In this document: positions 54,720 through 64,000 of the stretch, piece after piece
Layout: each line of letters begins with the position of its first letter
Numbering within the stretch: the first letter of the stretch is position 1
Source: Phycisphaerales bacterium
GTDB taxonomy: Bacteria; Planctomycetota; Phycisphaerae; Phycisphaerales; UBA1924
Direction: 5' to 3'
Assembly (NCBI GenBank): GCA_029260395.1
Contig: JAJDDJ010000001.1
Span: 310,001 to 374,000, forward strand
Length of the DNA: 64,000 nucleotides
The notes under the pieces: model-generated
Told to the model about the DNA's origin: nothing
Seen by the model: only the letters and a program-made list of their open reading frames with translations
Databases searched by the model: none
Made by a program: the position numbers and the translations under genes

Positions 54720-56246
54720 GTGACATCAGCCAAGACGCGACGGCTCGGACCTGCGAGCGCCCCTTCCCGGATCTGCAGGCTCACAATGTGCTTCGGCGCG
54801 CTCGCAGCGGTCTTGGCGACCACCGGCTGCGAGGTCGACAGCTACTTCGACCCCTCTGTCGTTGGCCGATGGGAGCACACGCCGACGGTGACGCCAATCC
54901 TGGAACGGCTCAGCGCCATCGAGGACGTGGGCGACGGATTCGTCGAATTCTCCGATGTGTCCGCCGAGGATCTGATCCCCGAGGCCGCGGCCTATCGCAT
55001 CGGTTCGGGCGACCTGCTCGAGGTGACGATCGAAGGCTTTATCAACCAAGGCGTGCGCGAGGGGTACGCCGCCCGTGTGGATGCACAGGGCGGTATCGAG
55101 ATCACACAGCTTCCGAAGATCCAGGTCAACGGGCTCACATCGGCGCAGGCTAGCGAGCGGATCACGCTGGCCATCGATCAGGCGGGAATCGCGCGAGACG
55201 CGCTCGTGCAGGTCCGCGTCGCCGAGCAGCGGCAACTCGCTTACAACGTATTCGGGTCCGTGGTGGCCGCCGGGCCGTACCTGCTGCCTCAACCGGACTT
55301 CCGACTGCTCGAAGCGCTCACCACCGCGGGCGGATTCAACGAATCTTCCAAGTACATCTACGTGATCCGGCAGGTTCCTCTGAGCACGCCCCGCCAGTGG
55401 TCACCCGACGATGCAACTCAGACCCCGGTCACCCCGACAAGTCCCGATGGCCAGCAGCCTGCTGACGACAGCTTTCTCGATCTGATTGACGATCTCACCG
55501 GCACCGAGGTGCCTTCGCCCTCGGCGATGTCAAGAACCATGTCCTCCTCGCGGCGCGCGCCCATTGGGCTCATGCCTCAGGATTCGCCCGACCCGATCGT
55601 CGACCTCATCGATTCTCGCGCTAGGCCATCAAATCAGGCCTCCATCCCGAGCAACGACCCAATGCGGTGGGTGTTCATCGACGGCCAGTGGGTGCAGGTC
55701 GCCAACGCGACCGCCGACGGGCCCGACGATGCCCTCGGCGCCGAGGCGCTCGTGACACAGCGTGTTATCCGCGTGCCGGTCGAGCCGCTGGTTAGCGGCG
55801 ATGCCCGCTACAACGTGGTGATTCGTCCGGGCGACCTGATCCGTGTGCCGGTGCCGCCCGCAGGAAACGTCTACATGGCGGGCCAGATCAACCGCCCCGG
55901 CGTGTACGCCCTTCCCGCGCAGGGCTCGTTCACGCTTACTCGGGCCATTACCGCCGCGGGCGGGTACGGACCTATCGCGATTCCCGAGCGGGTCGACCTG
56001 ACACGTATGGTCGGAACCGAACGTCAAGCAACGATTCGTGTGAACCTGCGGGCGATTACCGAAGGCACCCAGCCGGACATCCTGCTCAAGCCCGACGACC
56101 ACATCAACGTGGGCACGAACTTCTGGGCCTTGCCGCTAGCAGTGTTCCGCAACGGGCTGCGTATGTCCTACGGCTTCGGGTTCCTGATCGATCGTAACTT
56201 CGGCAACGACATCTTCGGGCCCCCTCCCTCGAACAACAACAACTGA
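54720..56246 (+). CDS. Wza-like polysaccharide export lipoprotein (SLBB domains)
   Basis: A 508-residue protein starting at GTG with AAGGAG 6 nt upstream. The lipobox LATTGC marks a lipoprotein. A Poly_export domain (AAAYRIGSGDLLEVTIEGF) is followed by SLBB-like parts (VFGSVVAAGPYLLP and MAGQINRPGVYALPAQGSFT) separated by about 130 residues rich in Pro, Ser and Asp, unusually long. It ends with an amphipathic stretch (GLRMSYGFGFLIDRNFG) that could be the outer-membrane helix. It forms the channel for the exopolysaccharide. First gene of the operon. Confidence 0.92.
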   Translation: MTSAKTRRLGPASAPSRICRLTMCFGALAAVLATTGCEVDSYFDPSVVGRWEHTPTVTPILERLSAIEDVGDGFVEFSDVSAEDLIPEAAAYRIGSGDLLEVTIEGFINQGVREGYAARVDAQGGIEITQLPKIQVNGLTSAQASERITLAIDQAGIARDALVQVRVAEQRQLAYNVFGSVVAAGPYLLPQPDFRLLEALTTAGGFNESSKYIYVIRQVPLSTPRQWSPDDATQTPVTPTSPDGQQPADDSFLDLIDDLTGTEVPSPSAMSRTMSSSRRAPIGLMPQDSPDPIVDLIDSRARPSNQASIPSNDPMRWVFIDGQWVQVANATADGPDDALGAEALVTQRVIRVPVEPLVSGDARYNVVIRPGDLIRVPVPPAGNVYMAGQINRPGVYALPAQGSFTLTRAITAAGGYGPIAIPERVDLTRMVGTERQATIRVNLRAITEGTQPDILLKPDDHINVGTNFWALPLAVFRNGLRMSYGFGFLIDRNFGNDIFGPPPSNNNN

Positions 56247-56411
56247 CCGTTCAACGGGACGGCCCGATAGCGGAGTCGCCCGCGCGAGGCTGGGCGTGAA
56301 CAAAGGGGAGGATCCCCGGACGAACATCACCGGGGGCCGGACGTAGGACGTGTCAGGCTTTCCACTCGATCCGGCCCCGCCGATCACAAGACGCCCCACC
56401 GACCGGACGCC

Positions 56412-57419
56412 ATGACCTCCCAAGCCCAGACCAGCACGATGCCCGCTGATGCCGCGCCAAGGGTTCGGCCCGTGGCTCAGGCGCTTGGCAGCCCGCTGGG
56501 CATGGTCGCAGCCGCCATGGGAGCGCTGGGGTTTGTGCTTTATTTCTGGCCCTGGTTTTACCGCCAGCACCAGTTCAGCTGGGACCTTCCCGAGGATTGG
56601 GGCCACGCCTACGTCATCCCGTTGATCTCGGGCTACATGCTGTGGTCGCAGCGAGAACGGCTGGTAGCCATCCCGATCAAGCCATTCGTGGCGGGGCTGC
56701 CGGCGGTGGCGCTGGGCATGGTCGGGTTTCTGTTCTTTACGCTGAACATCTCGAACCACATGCTGCAGGGCGCGTGCATGGTGCTCTCGCTGTACGGCAT
56801 GGTGCTGACGGCATTCGGCCCTGAGATGGCACGCGCGACGTTCTTGCCGGTGAGTTTCTTGTCGTTCGGAGTGACGATCAGCCAGCGGATCATGCAGGCG
56901 ATGACCCTGCCGCTGCAAATCCTGGCATCCAAGGGCGCGTGGGTGCTGCTCGGGCTGACGCTTACGCCCTTCGGGTACTCGATCGAGATCGCGGGCAACA
57001 CGCTGGAAATCTTCGACAAGACGGGGGTGATGGTCGCGCCGCTCAACGTCGCCGAGGCTTGCAGCGGGATGCGCATGCTCATCGCGTTCTACGCGCTCGC
57101 GGGCGCGGTTTCGCTCTTGAGCATGCAGCTCTGGTGGCAGCGAGTGCTGCTGATGATGCTCGCGGCCCCGGTGGCGCTGCTGATGAACATCGTCCGCGTC
57201 GCGGTGCTGGGCATCCTGACGCTCATCGACCCGGCGCTGGCTGCGGGCGATGCGCACACGCTGATCGGGACGATCCTGCTCGTGCCGTCGCTCGGTTTGT
57301 TCCTCGCGGTGCGGTGGGCTCTCTTGAAGATGGTCGCCGACAAGCCGAAAGCCAAGACCAAAGCCAAGACGCAAGCGACGGCCAAATCCAAAGCCTCGGG
57401 TAAGGGGAGTTCGGCATGA
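56412..57419 (+). CDS. Exosortase
   Basis: A 335-residue polytopic transpeptidase with about eight transmembrane helices. Catalytic Cys C217 is in AEACSGMRML, Arg R262 in NIVRVAVLG and His H282 in AGDAHTLIG, the full exosortase triad. Exosortases cut C-terminal sorting signals and join proteins to extracellular polysaccharide or other carriers. A Lys/Ala-rich C-terminal tail follows. The EpsI-like gene overlaps it by 4 bp. No protein in this window has a clear C-terminal sorting signal. Confidence 0.94.
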   Translation: MTSQAQTSTMPADAAPRVRPVAQALGSPLGMVAAAMGALGFVLYFWPWFYRQHQFSWDLPEDWGHAYVIPLISGYMLWSQRERLVAIPIKPFVAGLPAVALGMVGFLFFTLNISNHMLQGACMVLSLYGMVLTAFGPEMARATFLPVSFLSFGVTISQRIMQAMTLPLQILASKGAWVLLGLTLTPFGYSIEIAGNTLEIFDKTGVMVAPLNVAEACSGMRMLIAFYALAGAVSLLSMQLWWQRVLLMMLAAPVALLMNIVRVAVLGILTLIDPALAAGDAHTLIGTILLVPSLGLFLAVRWALLKMVADKPKAKTKAKTQATAKSKASGKGSSA

Positions 57420-58312
57420 CGATCAAATCCCGACTCAGCGCAACTCGCCATGGCGGAGCTTCTGCGAGCGTTGCCATCACCTTGGCAATTCTGGGTATCG
57501 GCCTCGCTGGCTCCGCGGTCGCGTTCCAGGGCGTGCTCATCTCGCAGGGCCTTCGGCTTCAGAAGAAGGCTATCCATCCCTACCCCGAACGGACGCTCGG
57601 CTCGATCCCGCTGCAGACACGCAACTGGGAGCGAATCGGAACCGACCGCATCGAGAGCAAAGAGATCGAGGAAGTGCTCGGCACTTCCAACTACGTCTCT
57701 CGCTTGTACGTCGAAAAGAACCCGGCTCAGGGCGCAGAACCCAAGGCGATCGACCTGCACGCGGCGTACTACACGGGCATGATCGACACTGTGCCGCACG
57801 TGCCCGAGGTGTGCATCGTGGGCGCTGGCATGCAGATGTCGGATGTCTCCGAGACCGTGCCGCTGCCCGTGGATACAACACGCTGGACGCGGGACGTGGA
57901 CGTCCCCGAGGAACTCGGCGAGTGGTACCGCACGCGCACGGCCGACGGCTCGGGGCGCGTCAGACTACCCCGCAAGCCGCAGGGCCTCGAGATGCGGGTC
58001 AGCCAGTTTGATCTGGGCAACGACCGGACGCTCAGGGCGGGCTATTTCTTTGTCGCCAACGGCGACTGGGTAGCCCACGCGCACGGGGTTCGGCTCTTAT
58101 CCTTCCGACTGCAAGAAGAGTACGCGTACTACATGAAGGTGCAGTTCTCGTCGACCGCGTACGACAGCAACGAGGCGTTCGCAGTGGGCGCTGCTTCGCT
58201 GCTGGACGACCTGTTCGGCGACCTAATGCTGTGCACACCCGACTGGGTGGATGTGAAGACCGGGGTACACCCCACGGTGCGCGAGGACCGCGCATCGAAC
58301 GATGACTCGTGA
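57416..58312 (+). CDS. Exosortase-associated EpsI-like protein (DUF3485)
   Basis: A 298-residue protein with one N-terminal transmembrane helix (TLAILGIGLAGSAVAFQGVL) and a periplasmic EpsI/DUF3485 domain. Diagnostic stretches are AAYYTGMIDTVPHVPEVC and YFFVANGDWVAHAHGVR. EpsI is either separate, as here, or fused to exosortases in other bacteria. The start overlaps the exosortase stop (ATGA). Confidence 0.92.
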   Translation: MTIKSRLSATRHGGASASVAITLAILGIGLAGSAVAFQGVLISQGLRLQKKAIHPYPERTLGSIPLQTRNWERIGTDRIESKEIEEVLGTSNYVSRLYVEKNPAQGAEPKAIDLHAAYYTGMIDTVPHVPEVCIVGAGMQMSDVSETVPLPVDTTRWTRDVDVPEELGEWYRTRTADGSGRVRLPRKPQGLEMRVSQFDLGNDRTLRAGYFFVANGDWVAHAHGVRLLSFRLQEEYAYYMKVQFSSTAYDSNEAFAVGAASLLDDLFGDLMLCTPDWVDVKTGVHPTVREDRASNDDS

Positions 58313-58345
58313 TCGGGACGCAGACGTTCCCGCAAGGATCGGCAG

Positions 58346-61300
58346 ATGGCCAACCGCGTAAACATCAAGTTCGTCGTCATTCTCTCGGCTGTGCTGATCG
58401 TCATCAGCGCTGGCGTGGCCTTCCTGGCGGTCAAGGTGGTGTCGAAATCCGCCGAGGACCACATCCGCCTAGGCGACACCGCATCGGCAGCAGGCGACTA
58501 CCGCGTGGCGGCGAGCCACTACTCCAAGGCGGTGGCCGAGGATCAGCTCAACAAGGTCTACCTGCACAAGTGGGTGGACGCGCTGAAGCTGAACGTTCCG
58601 GCCAACGAACAGCTCCTCAACGAGAAGTTCTACAACGACCTGATGCCTGCGTACGAGAACCTCGCCAAGGCCGATCCCAACGATCCGATCGACCAGCTCG
58701 TGTTCCTCAACCTGCGGCTGGCCATCTTCGAGTACAGCGGCGGCTACAGGGTCGAATGGTACTCGCAGTTGACGGACATGGCCCAGCGGTTCATCGAGCA
58801 CCACGAGCGCACACACCCCGACGACAAAGCATGGTGGCCGCTTCGCCGCTTCAACGCGATCGCCACGGCGCTGGCGGCATCCTCCAACACGGGTCCCAAG
58901 CTCGCCAGCATCGAGGCCGCAATGGATGATGCTCGCGCCGCACTCGAAGCCAATCCCGACGACATCCACGTTGCCATGGCCATGTACAGCCTTCTTGACT
59001 ACCGCGCTGGCGAGCTCAAACGCCAGCAGTTGCCGGGTGCGATCGAGGCCGCCGAGGCCGTCGAGGCCTTCGTTGCTTCGGCCATCGACAAGACCACACC
59101 GGGCTCGATTGCCCGCATGTCCGCCGAAACAACTCGGCTGTCCAACAAGATGCGGGGCATGCTCGAAGAGCTCAAGGAAACCCTGACCTCCGAACGCGCT
59201 GCGATCGCCATGGGCCAGAGGGTCGGCGAGCTCCGTCCGGCGCTGGACGCGCTGTTCGAACGCATCGGCGAGGCCGATGAGGTGCCGGACTACCGGCTTA
59301 TTCGCCGACTGATGGACGTGGAACGCAGCATCGCACCAACCGACGGCCTCCCCCGCTCGCTCGAGGTAATCGATCGCGCCGTCGAAAAGCGTCCCGAGGA
59401 TGTGGAGCTGCTGAAGCTACGGGCGACGCTCGAAACGATGATCGGAGATGCCGAAGCTGCAATTGTTACTTACAAGAAAATTGGGACTTTCGAACCCAAG
59501 GCGATCGATCTTGAGAGCATTCTCCGTAGGCACCTGCGTACCGATGCGCTGTACCAGCTTGCCGAGCTCAACTACATGCTTGCCGACCAGACCAGCGACG
59601 AGGCTGAGCACCTCGCTCACCTCAACGAGGTTAAGAGCGTGCGCGATAAGCTCGCCGAGCGCGTCGCAAGCGATTCGCCCGAGCTGCAGCTGATCGATGC
59701 CCGAATCGCACTGACCGAGGGCCATACGGTCGAGGCGCAGGCCATGCTCGATCGGCTCAACCGCCAGACGCAGTTCACGAACCCGGATGCCCTCTGGCTC
59801 GCCGGTGCCAGCGCCGCCAAGAACCGCCAGCCCGGCCTCGCCCGTCAACGATTCCGCCAACTCGTCGAGATGCATCCCAGAACGGTCAAGTATCGCTTGG
59901 CGCTCGCCGAGATGGAGATCGAGGTCGGTAACGGGGCAGAGGCGCTCGCCCAGATGCGGGTCGCACTCGAACTCGACCCGACCAGCCCGGACATTCTGGC
60001 CAACGTGCAGCAGTTGGAAACCGTCCAGGGCCTGCGCACGGCCGACGACCCCGTAGAAGCAGCTCTCATCGATGCCAAACGCATTTCTGATGGCACGGGC
60101 AATCTGATCGGCAACCCTAAGGCCGCGATCGAAAGGCTCGAACGCGCTGTCGAGGAGATCGGGCCCGATCGCCGGCTGATCTCGAACCTCGCTCGTCAGT
60201 ATGTGCTTGGCGGCAGCATTGAAGAGGCCCGTGCCATCGTGAAAGCCGGCCTCGATGCCAGCCCGAACGACGAAGACATGGGCCTGCTGTCGGACGCCGT
60301 GCAGTCGGGCAGCCGGGTGCAGGTCATCGAGTACTTCCTCAACCAGCTCGAAGGCAAACCCGGCGAAATCGCCGTCGCTAAGTGGCTCACGCTCCAGCGG
60401 CTCAACGAGCCAGAGGCCGCCGAGAAGTGGCTGGATACTGCGATCGAGCTTGCCCCGGATAACGCTTCCGTGCTCGAAGCGCGGATGGCGCGTGCGATGA
60501 ATGCCGAGGACTTCGCATTGGCGGACACCGTAGCGGAGCGGGCTGCTGAAGCGGACGCCGACGGAGCAGGCGGCGCGACGTTTTTTGCCCGAGTGCAGCG
60601 CGGCAAAGGAAATACGGACGGAGCCATCGCGACACTCCGCGAGGCGACTGACCGCTACCCCAACAACGCTGGGCTCTGGCGTCTGCTGGGGCTCATGCAC
60701 TCAGCCGTTAGTCAGCAGACCGATGCGCTAGCGGCGTACAACCGCGCGCTCGACATTCTCCCGAACCTAACGCCGGTCATCAACGCCAAGATCAGAACCC
60801 TGCTCGCGCTCGGCCAGACGCGAGAAGCTTTGCAGTTCAAGCGAAACCAGGAGCAAATCGCCCGCAACGATGATGAGTTCGTGGATCTGCACCTGATGCT
60901 CGAAGGCGAGTACGGCGATGCGGGCCTGGCCCGCTCACAGCGCGAGCAAAGGGCCACTCTCAATCCCTCCGACCTCGGCAACCGCGCGCAGCTCGCCGGG
61001 TTGCTCATACGCGATAGTCAGTTCGCCCGTGCGGCGGCTATCGTGGACGACCTTGAAGACGAGGTCGACGACCCTCGCTCGTTGACCACGCTGCGGGCCA
61101 CACTTCAGGCCGAGCAGGGCAACTTCGAGGCTGCCCGATCGATCTTCGCGCGTGAGATCGCCGCCCAAAGGCCGGACGAACGGGCCAACTCTTATCTCCG
61201 GCTTTACTCGTTCCTCAATGATCGAGGCCGAGCGACCGAGGCCCTCAACACCCTCGTCCAGGCTCTGCCCTGGCAGCTACCCGAGCGCATGCTCGTTGAC

Positions 61301-62926
61301 AAGACACTGGGCGATGTGCTCATGAGTATGGGCAACTTTGAGGGTGCTAACGAGTCCTACACGCGCATACGCAACGCGGGCAGCGATGGCGGCGGTGGCA
61401 TCTGGGAACAGCGCCGCATCGAGACGCTCATACGCCTCAACAAGCTTGACGAGGCGGTGCAAGCGCTCGCGGCCCTACCCGCCAGCGAGCGGAGCCTCCA
61501 CACTCGGCTCCTCGAAGCCGATCTGACCATTCGTCAGGGTGACTTCCCCAAGGCGCGGGCTCTGCTCGACACGATCGTAGCTGAGAACCCTGATAGTGCA
61601 CTCGTATACGTCAAGCGGGCCGAGGCGATGAGTGACAGCCCAGAGCTCGAACGTGAACAATTGCTCGATCTCAACAAGGCCATCGAGCTTCAGCCCAACT
61701 TCTGGCAGGCCTACCGCGCCCGCGCTGGCGTGCTCGCCCCGATGCAACGTACCGATGAGGCGATCGCAGATCTGCGCAAAGCAGTCGAGCTAAACCCGTC
61801 ACTCGATACGGTCAGGCTGAACCTTGTCGAGTACCTCGTGACGCAGGGTCGAACTGATGATGCGCTCGAGATCGCACGAGAGGCGCTCGCGCTCAAGCCC
61901 AAAGACACGGACCTGCGCGACCGGCTCGGCTTGGTGTTCGCACAGGGCGACCGCCGCCGTGAAGCCACACAGATGTACCGCTCAGCGCTCGAGCTCACTC
62001 CGACGCCCGCGCGAGCGGTCCGGGTGCTCGACCTGCTGCTGACCGAGAAACCGCCGCGAACCGTTGAAGCAGAGAACCTGCTCGCCCTGCCGATCATGAC
62101 CTCGCTCATTGCGGAAGACGGCGGGCTTCGACTCATGCGGGCCCGCGTCTACTACCTGCAGGGCCGATCGGACGCGGCTCTCAGGGAGTCGGTCGAGGCA
62201 TACCGCGCCATGAGACCCATCGCTCGCGACATGCTGGTGTGGTTCAATTTTGTCGAAACGATGATCGAGGACCGGGCCGGCACGCTTGTGTTCCTCGATC
62301 GATTCGAGGCCGAGCCGGGCACCCAGCAGTGGGCCAAGCTGTTCAGAGGAATCCTGCTGATGGGCAGCGAGGACACACGCCCCGACGGTATCAGACTGCT
62401 CGAGCAGCACGCTGCCTCGACCGCTGACTCCGAGGTCGCCTTCACCGCATGGCGCTCTCTGGGCGCCCGCAGCTACGAGGCTGAGGACTACGCCAAGGCC
62501 ATCGAGTACTGGCAGCAGGCGATCGACAAGCGGCCCAACGACACCACCGTGCTCAATAACATCGCGTACACCTACAGCGCCCGGCTGGACGACCCCGCTC
62601 GAGCAGTGCCGATGGCATCCAGGGCGGCAGAACTTGCGCCCAACGACTCCGACGTTCTGCATACGCTGGGCGTCAGCCTTCTCCGAAGTGACCGGGCGCA
62701 AGAGGCCCTGGGACCGCTGAACCGGGCCAGAATGGCGGCCCAGACGCCCACGAGTTGGGTAACCGCCTCAGTCCACTACGCCGAGGCGCTCCACACCGTT
62801 GGGCAGGTTGAGCCCGCCAAGGAAGTTATCGAAGCGATCCAAAGCAGGATGAATGACCCGAGCGTATTGAACGATGTACTGCGTGAGGACTACATCCGTC
62901 TGCGGGCCGCTCTGGGGATGAACTGA
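58346..62926 (+). CDS. Giant TPR-repeat protein of the exosortase/EPS locus (PrsT-like)
   Basis: A 1526-residue protein. An N-terminal transmembrane helix (FVVILSAVLIVISAGVAFLA) anchors a very long array of tetratricopeptide repeats, for example AIADLRKAVELNPSLDTVRL and NNIAYTYSARLDDPARAVPM. AAGGA lies 7 nt before the ATG. Large TPR lipoproteins or membrane proteins (PrsT) accompany PEP-CTERM/exosortase loci and are thought to scaffold the polymer-export machinery. This one has a transmembrane anchor rather than a lipobox. Confidence 0.93.
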   Translation: MANRVNIKFVVILSAVLIVISAGVAFLAVKVVSKSAEDHIRLGDTASAAGDYRVAASHYSKAVAEDQLNKVYLHKWVDALKLNVPANEQLLNEKFYNDLMPAYENLAKADPNDPIDQLVFLNLRLAIFEYSGGYRVEWYSQLTDMAQRFIEHHERTHPDDKAWWPLRRFNAIATALAASSNTGPKLASIEAAMDDARAALEANPDDIHVAMAMYSLLDYRAGELKRQQLPGAIEAAEAVEAFVASAIDKTTPGSIARMSAETTRLSNKMRGMLEELKETLTSERAAIAMGQRVGELRPALDALFERIGEADEVPDYRLIRRLMDVERSIAPTDGLPRSLEVIDRAVEKRPEDVELLKLRATLETMIGDAEAAIVTYKKIGTFEPKAIDLESILRRHLRTDALYQLAELNYMLADQTSDEAEHLAHLNEVKSVRDKLAERVASDSPELQLIDARIALTEGHTVEAQAMLDRLNRQTQFTNPDALWLAGASAAKNRQPGLARQRFRQLVEMHPRTVKYRLALAEMEIEVGNGAEALAQMRVALELDPTSPDILANVQQLETVQGLRTADDPVEAALIDAKRISDGTGNLIGNPKAAIERLERAVEEIGPDRRLISNLARQYVLGGSIEEARAIVKAGLDASPNDEDMGLLSDAVQSGSRVQVIEYFLNQLEGKPGEIAVAKWLTLQRLNEPEAAEKWLDTAIELAPDNASVLEARMARAMNAEDFALADTVAERAAEADADGAGGATFFARVQRGKGNTDGAIATLREATDRYPNNAGLWRLLGLMHSAVSQQTDALAAYNRALDILPNLTPVINAKIRTLLALGQTREALQFKRNQEQIARNDDEFVDLHLMLEGEYGDAGLARSQREQRATLNPSDLGNRAQLAGLLIRDSQFARAAAIVDDLEDEVDDPRSLTTLRATLQAEQGNFEAARSIFAREIAAQRPDERANSYLRLYSFLNDRGRATEALNTLVQALPWQLPERMLVDKTLGDVLMSMGNFEGANESYTRIRNAGSDGGGGIWEQRRIETLIRLNKLDEAVQALAALPASERSLHTRLLEADLTIRQGDFPKARALLDTIVAENPDSALVYVKRAEAMSDSPELEREQLLDLNKAIELQPNFWQAYRARAGVLAPMQRTDEAIADLRKAVELNPSLDTVRLNLVEYLVTQGRTDDALEIAREALALKPKDTDLRDRLGLVFAQGDRRREATQMYRSALELTPTPARAVRVLDLLLTEKPPRTVEAENLLALPIMTSLIAEDGGLRLMRARVYYLQGRSDAALRESVEAYRAMRPIARDMLVWFNFVETMIEDRAGTLVFLDRFEAEPGTQQWAKLFRGILLMGSEDTRPDGIRLLEQHAASTADSEVAFTAWRSLGARSYEAEDYAKAIEYWQQAIDKRPNDTTVLNNIAYTYSARLDDPARAVPMASRAAELAPNDSDVLHTLGVSLLRSDRAQEALGPLNRARMAAQTPTSWVTASVHYAEALHTVGQVEPAKEVIEAIQSRMNDPSVLNDVLREDYIRLRAALGMN

Positions 62927-62981
62927 ACCACTATTCTCGGGCCCAGGCGAACATGCTGGGCACCCACCGATCGAGCACACC

Positions 62982-64000
62982 ATGACGACCACCAACCCAC
63001 CCCGCCCCCAGCCCGCTCCCGCAGCAGCAGCTCGCGCTGCCCAGCCCTCGGGCCCATCCATCGCTTCGCCCGGCCTGCCGCCCATCGATCCCGTCAAGAT
63101 TGTTCTGAAGTACATGCCGCTGCTTATCGCCGTGGGTGTTATTAGCGTTGCCCTCGGCGTCGGCGTGTTCCTTGTATGGCGGAAGGCCGAGCCGGTGTAC
63201 CGGTCTTCGGTCACTTTTGAAGCGCAAGGCGTGCGTACGTCTACCACCGAAACCTCCGCCCGCGAGGACGATAAGGAACTTGATCGTTTCATGAACTCGC
63301 AGGCTGCGGACATGGCATCGCGGCTTGTTATCGATGCCGTCCTTAATAATCCCCGAACCCGGATCGATGCGCCCGACTGGGCAAGCCGGTTCTCCGATGG
63401 CGGCACCTTCGATGTGCGTGCGGCCCGCAAGGACCTTTCGAGCCGTGTATCCGCCGGTGCTCTCTCCCGCACCAAGTACATCCAACTGAACGTCGATTAC
63501 AGTAAGCCTACGGATGCATACGTGCTCGCGGGGCTCCTGCGTGAAGAGTACCTGAAGAGTCTCAAAGGGCGGACCGATCGCTCGGCTTACAACCAGCGCG
63601 ACGACCTGTCGCAGCGACTCACCGAGCTCACCCAGCAGGAAGAGAACCTCAAGCGCCGCCGCAACGACCTGCTCACATCGGGCGACATCGACGATCTACA
63701 GACCAACACCAGCGCCGCCCAGCGCGAGATCGAGGCCTCTCAGAACCAGCTCACACGCATCAAGCTCATGATTGAGGATTCGCAGAGCAGGCTCGGACAG
63801 TACCGCGCCCAGCTTGAGGCATCGCCAGGCGGCATCGCCTACCCAGACTCGCTCAGAAGTGATGTCGAGAACGACCCCGAACTTCGCAATATCCGCCAGA
63901 CCATTACCGGTCTCGAAGCCGAGATGGGCGCTCTGCGCCAGGCCGGGCTCGGCCCCAACCACCGGACGTTCAAGGCCATTCAGGCTCGCATCGATTCCTG
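62982..64000 (+). CDS. Wzz/GumC-like polysaccharide chain-length protein (3' end outside window)
   Basis: At least 339 residues, cut by the window edge. A 35-residue Pro/Ala-rich N-terminus leads into the first transmembrane helix (YMPLLIAVGVISVALGVGVF) and a Wzz-type domain (AEPVYRSSVTFEAQGVRTST). A long periplasmic coiled coil follows (DDLSQRLTELTQQEENLKRR and onwards). It would control polymer length in the same export system as the upstream genes. Whether a tyrosine-kinase domain follows cannot be seen. Confidence 0.88.
   Translation, partial: MTTTNPPRPQPAPAAAARAAQPSGPSIASPGLPPIDPVKIVLKYMPLLIAVGVISVALGVGVFLVWRKAEPVYRSSVTFEAQGVRTSTTETSAREDDKELDRFMNSQAADMASRLVIDAVLNNPRTRIDAPDWASRFSDGGTFDVRAARKDLSSRVSAGALSRTKYIQLNVDYSKPTDAYVLAGLLREEYLKSLKGRTDRSAYNQRDDLSQRLTELTQQEENLKRRRNDLLTSGDIDDLQTNTSAAQREIEASQNQLTRIKLMIEDSQSRLGQYRAQLEASPGGIAYPDSLRSDVENDPELRNIRQTITGLEAEMGALRQAGLGPNHRTFKAIQARIDS

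Noticed and set aside
56136-57374. 412-residue minus-strand frame opposite the exosortase
   Set aside because: Arg/His-rich mirror frame; the plus strand has the exosortase Cys/Arg/His triad.

Overview
This 64 kb, GC-rich, densely coded window is chromosomal DNA from a planctomycete, most likely class Phycisphaerae. The signs are N-terminal Leu-Glu-x-Arg surface-protein motifs, C-terminal dockerin-like segments ending in VGPCP, membrane proteins with CGYDLxGLxxxxCPECG zinc ribbons, a pseudopilin of planctomycete type, and an exosortase/EpsI locus. I assign this from family knowledge; no search was run. I see no phage, transposase, integrase, CRISPR array or rRNA.

Layout. 1-6.9 kb (minus): a large secreted protein cut by the window edge, an iodotyrosine-deiodinase-like nitroreductase, clpX, two small unknowns, a HAD phosphatase and acylphosphatase. 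7.1-11.1 kb (plus): dnaG-rpoD. 11.1-12.5 kb: an anchored thioredoxin and an Asp/Glu-racemase-like protein without the usual catalytic cysteines. 12.8-19.2 kb: a 2106-residue cell-surface repeat protein with its own terminator. 19.3-28.5 kb: a DUF1015 protein, purQ, two zinc-ribbon membrane proteins, mnmA, a TlpA-like thioredoxin, then a methyltransferase, DHH phosphoesterase and ribF in an overlapping minus-strand operon. 28.6-33.4 kb: bifunctional putA, an FG-GAP-like propeller protein with two dockerin-like tails, and a 21-bp tandem repeat behind its promoter region. 33.5-39.2 kb (minus): glmU(N)-prs-rplY-pth-rpsF-ssb-rplI, ending at a strong intrinsic terminator, and tRNA-Gln. 39.2-44.3 kb: a SWIM-protein/SNF2-helicase pair (YwqB/YwqA type) and tRNA-Lys. 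44.5-50.5 kb: a beta-barrel protein, EVE protein, Cys-rich repeat protein, a coiled-coil membrane protein, and an ECF sigma/anti-sigma pair. 50.7-54.4 kb: a pseudopilin, secreted cyclophilin, MarC and lipA. 54.7-64 kb (plus): an exopolysaccharide/exosortase operon of Wza-like lipoprotein, exosortase, EpsI-like protein, a giant TPR protein and a Wzz-like chain-length protein cut by the window edge.

Most genes are housekeeping. Two signals are less expected. Seven genes without a Shine-Dalgarno sequence carry a TANNNT -10-like box exactly 5-6 nt before the ATG, which predicts leaderless mRNAs. A 21-bp (two helical turns) minisatellite lies upstream of the propeller gene. The best candidates for poorly described biology are the leaderless promoter class, the cysteine-less racemase-like protein, the Cys-rich repeat protein, the coiled-coil Wzz-like protein, and the ECF sigma factor beside an atypical pseudopilin.
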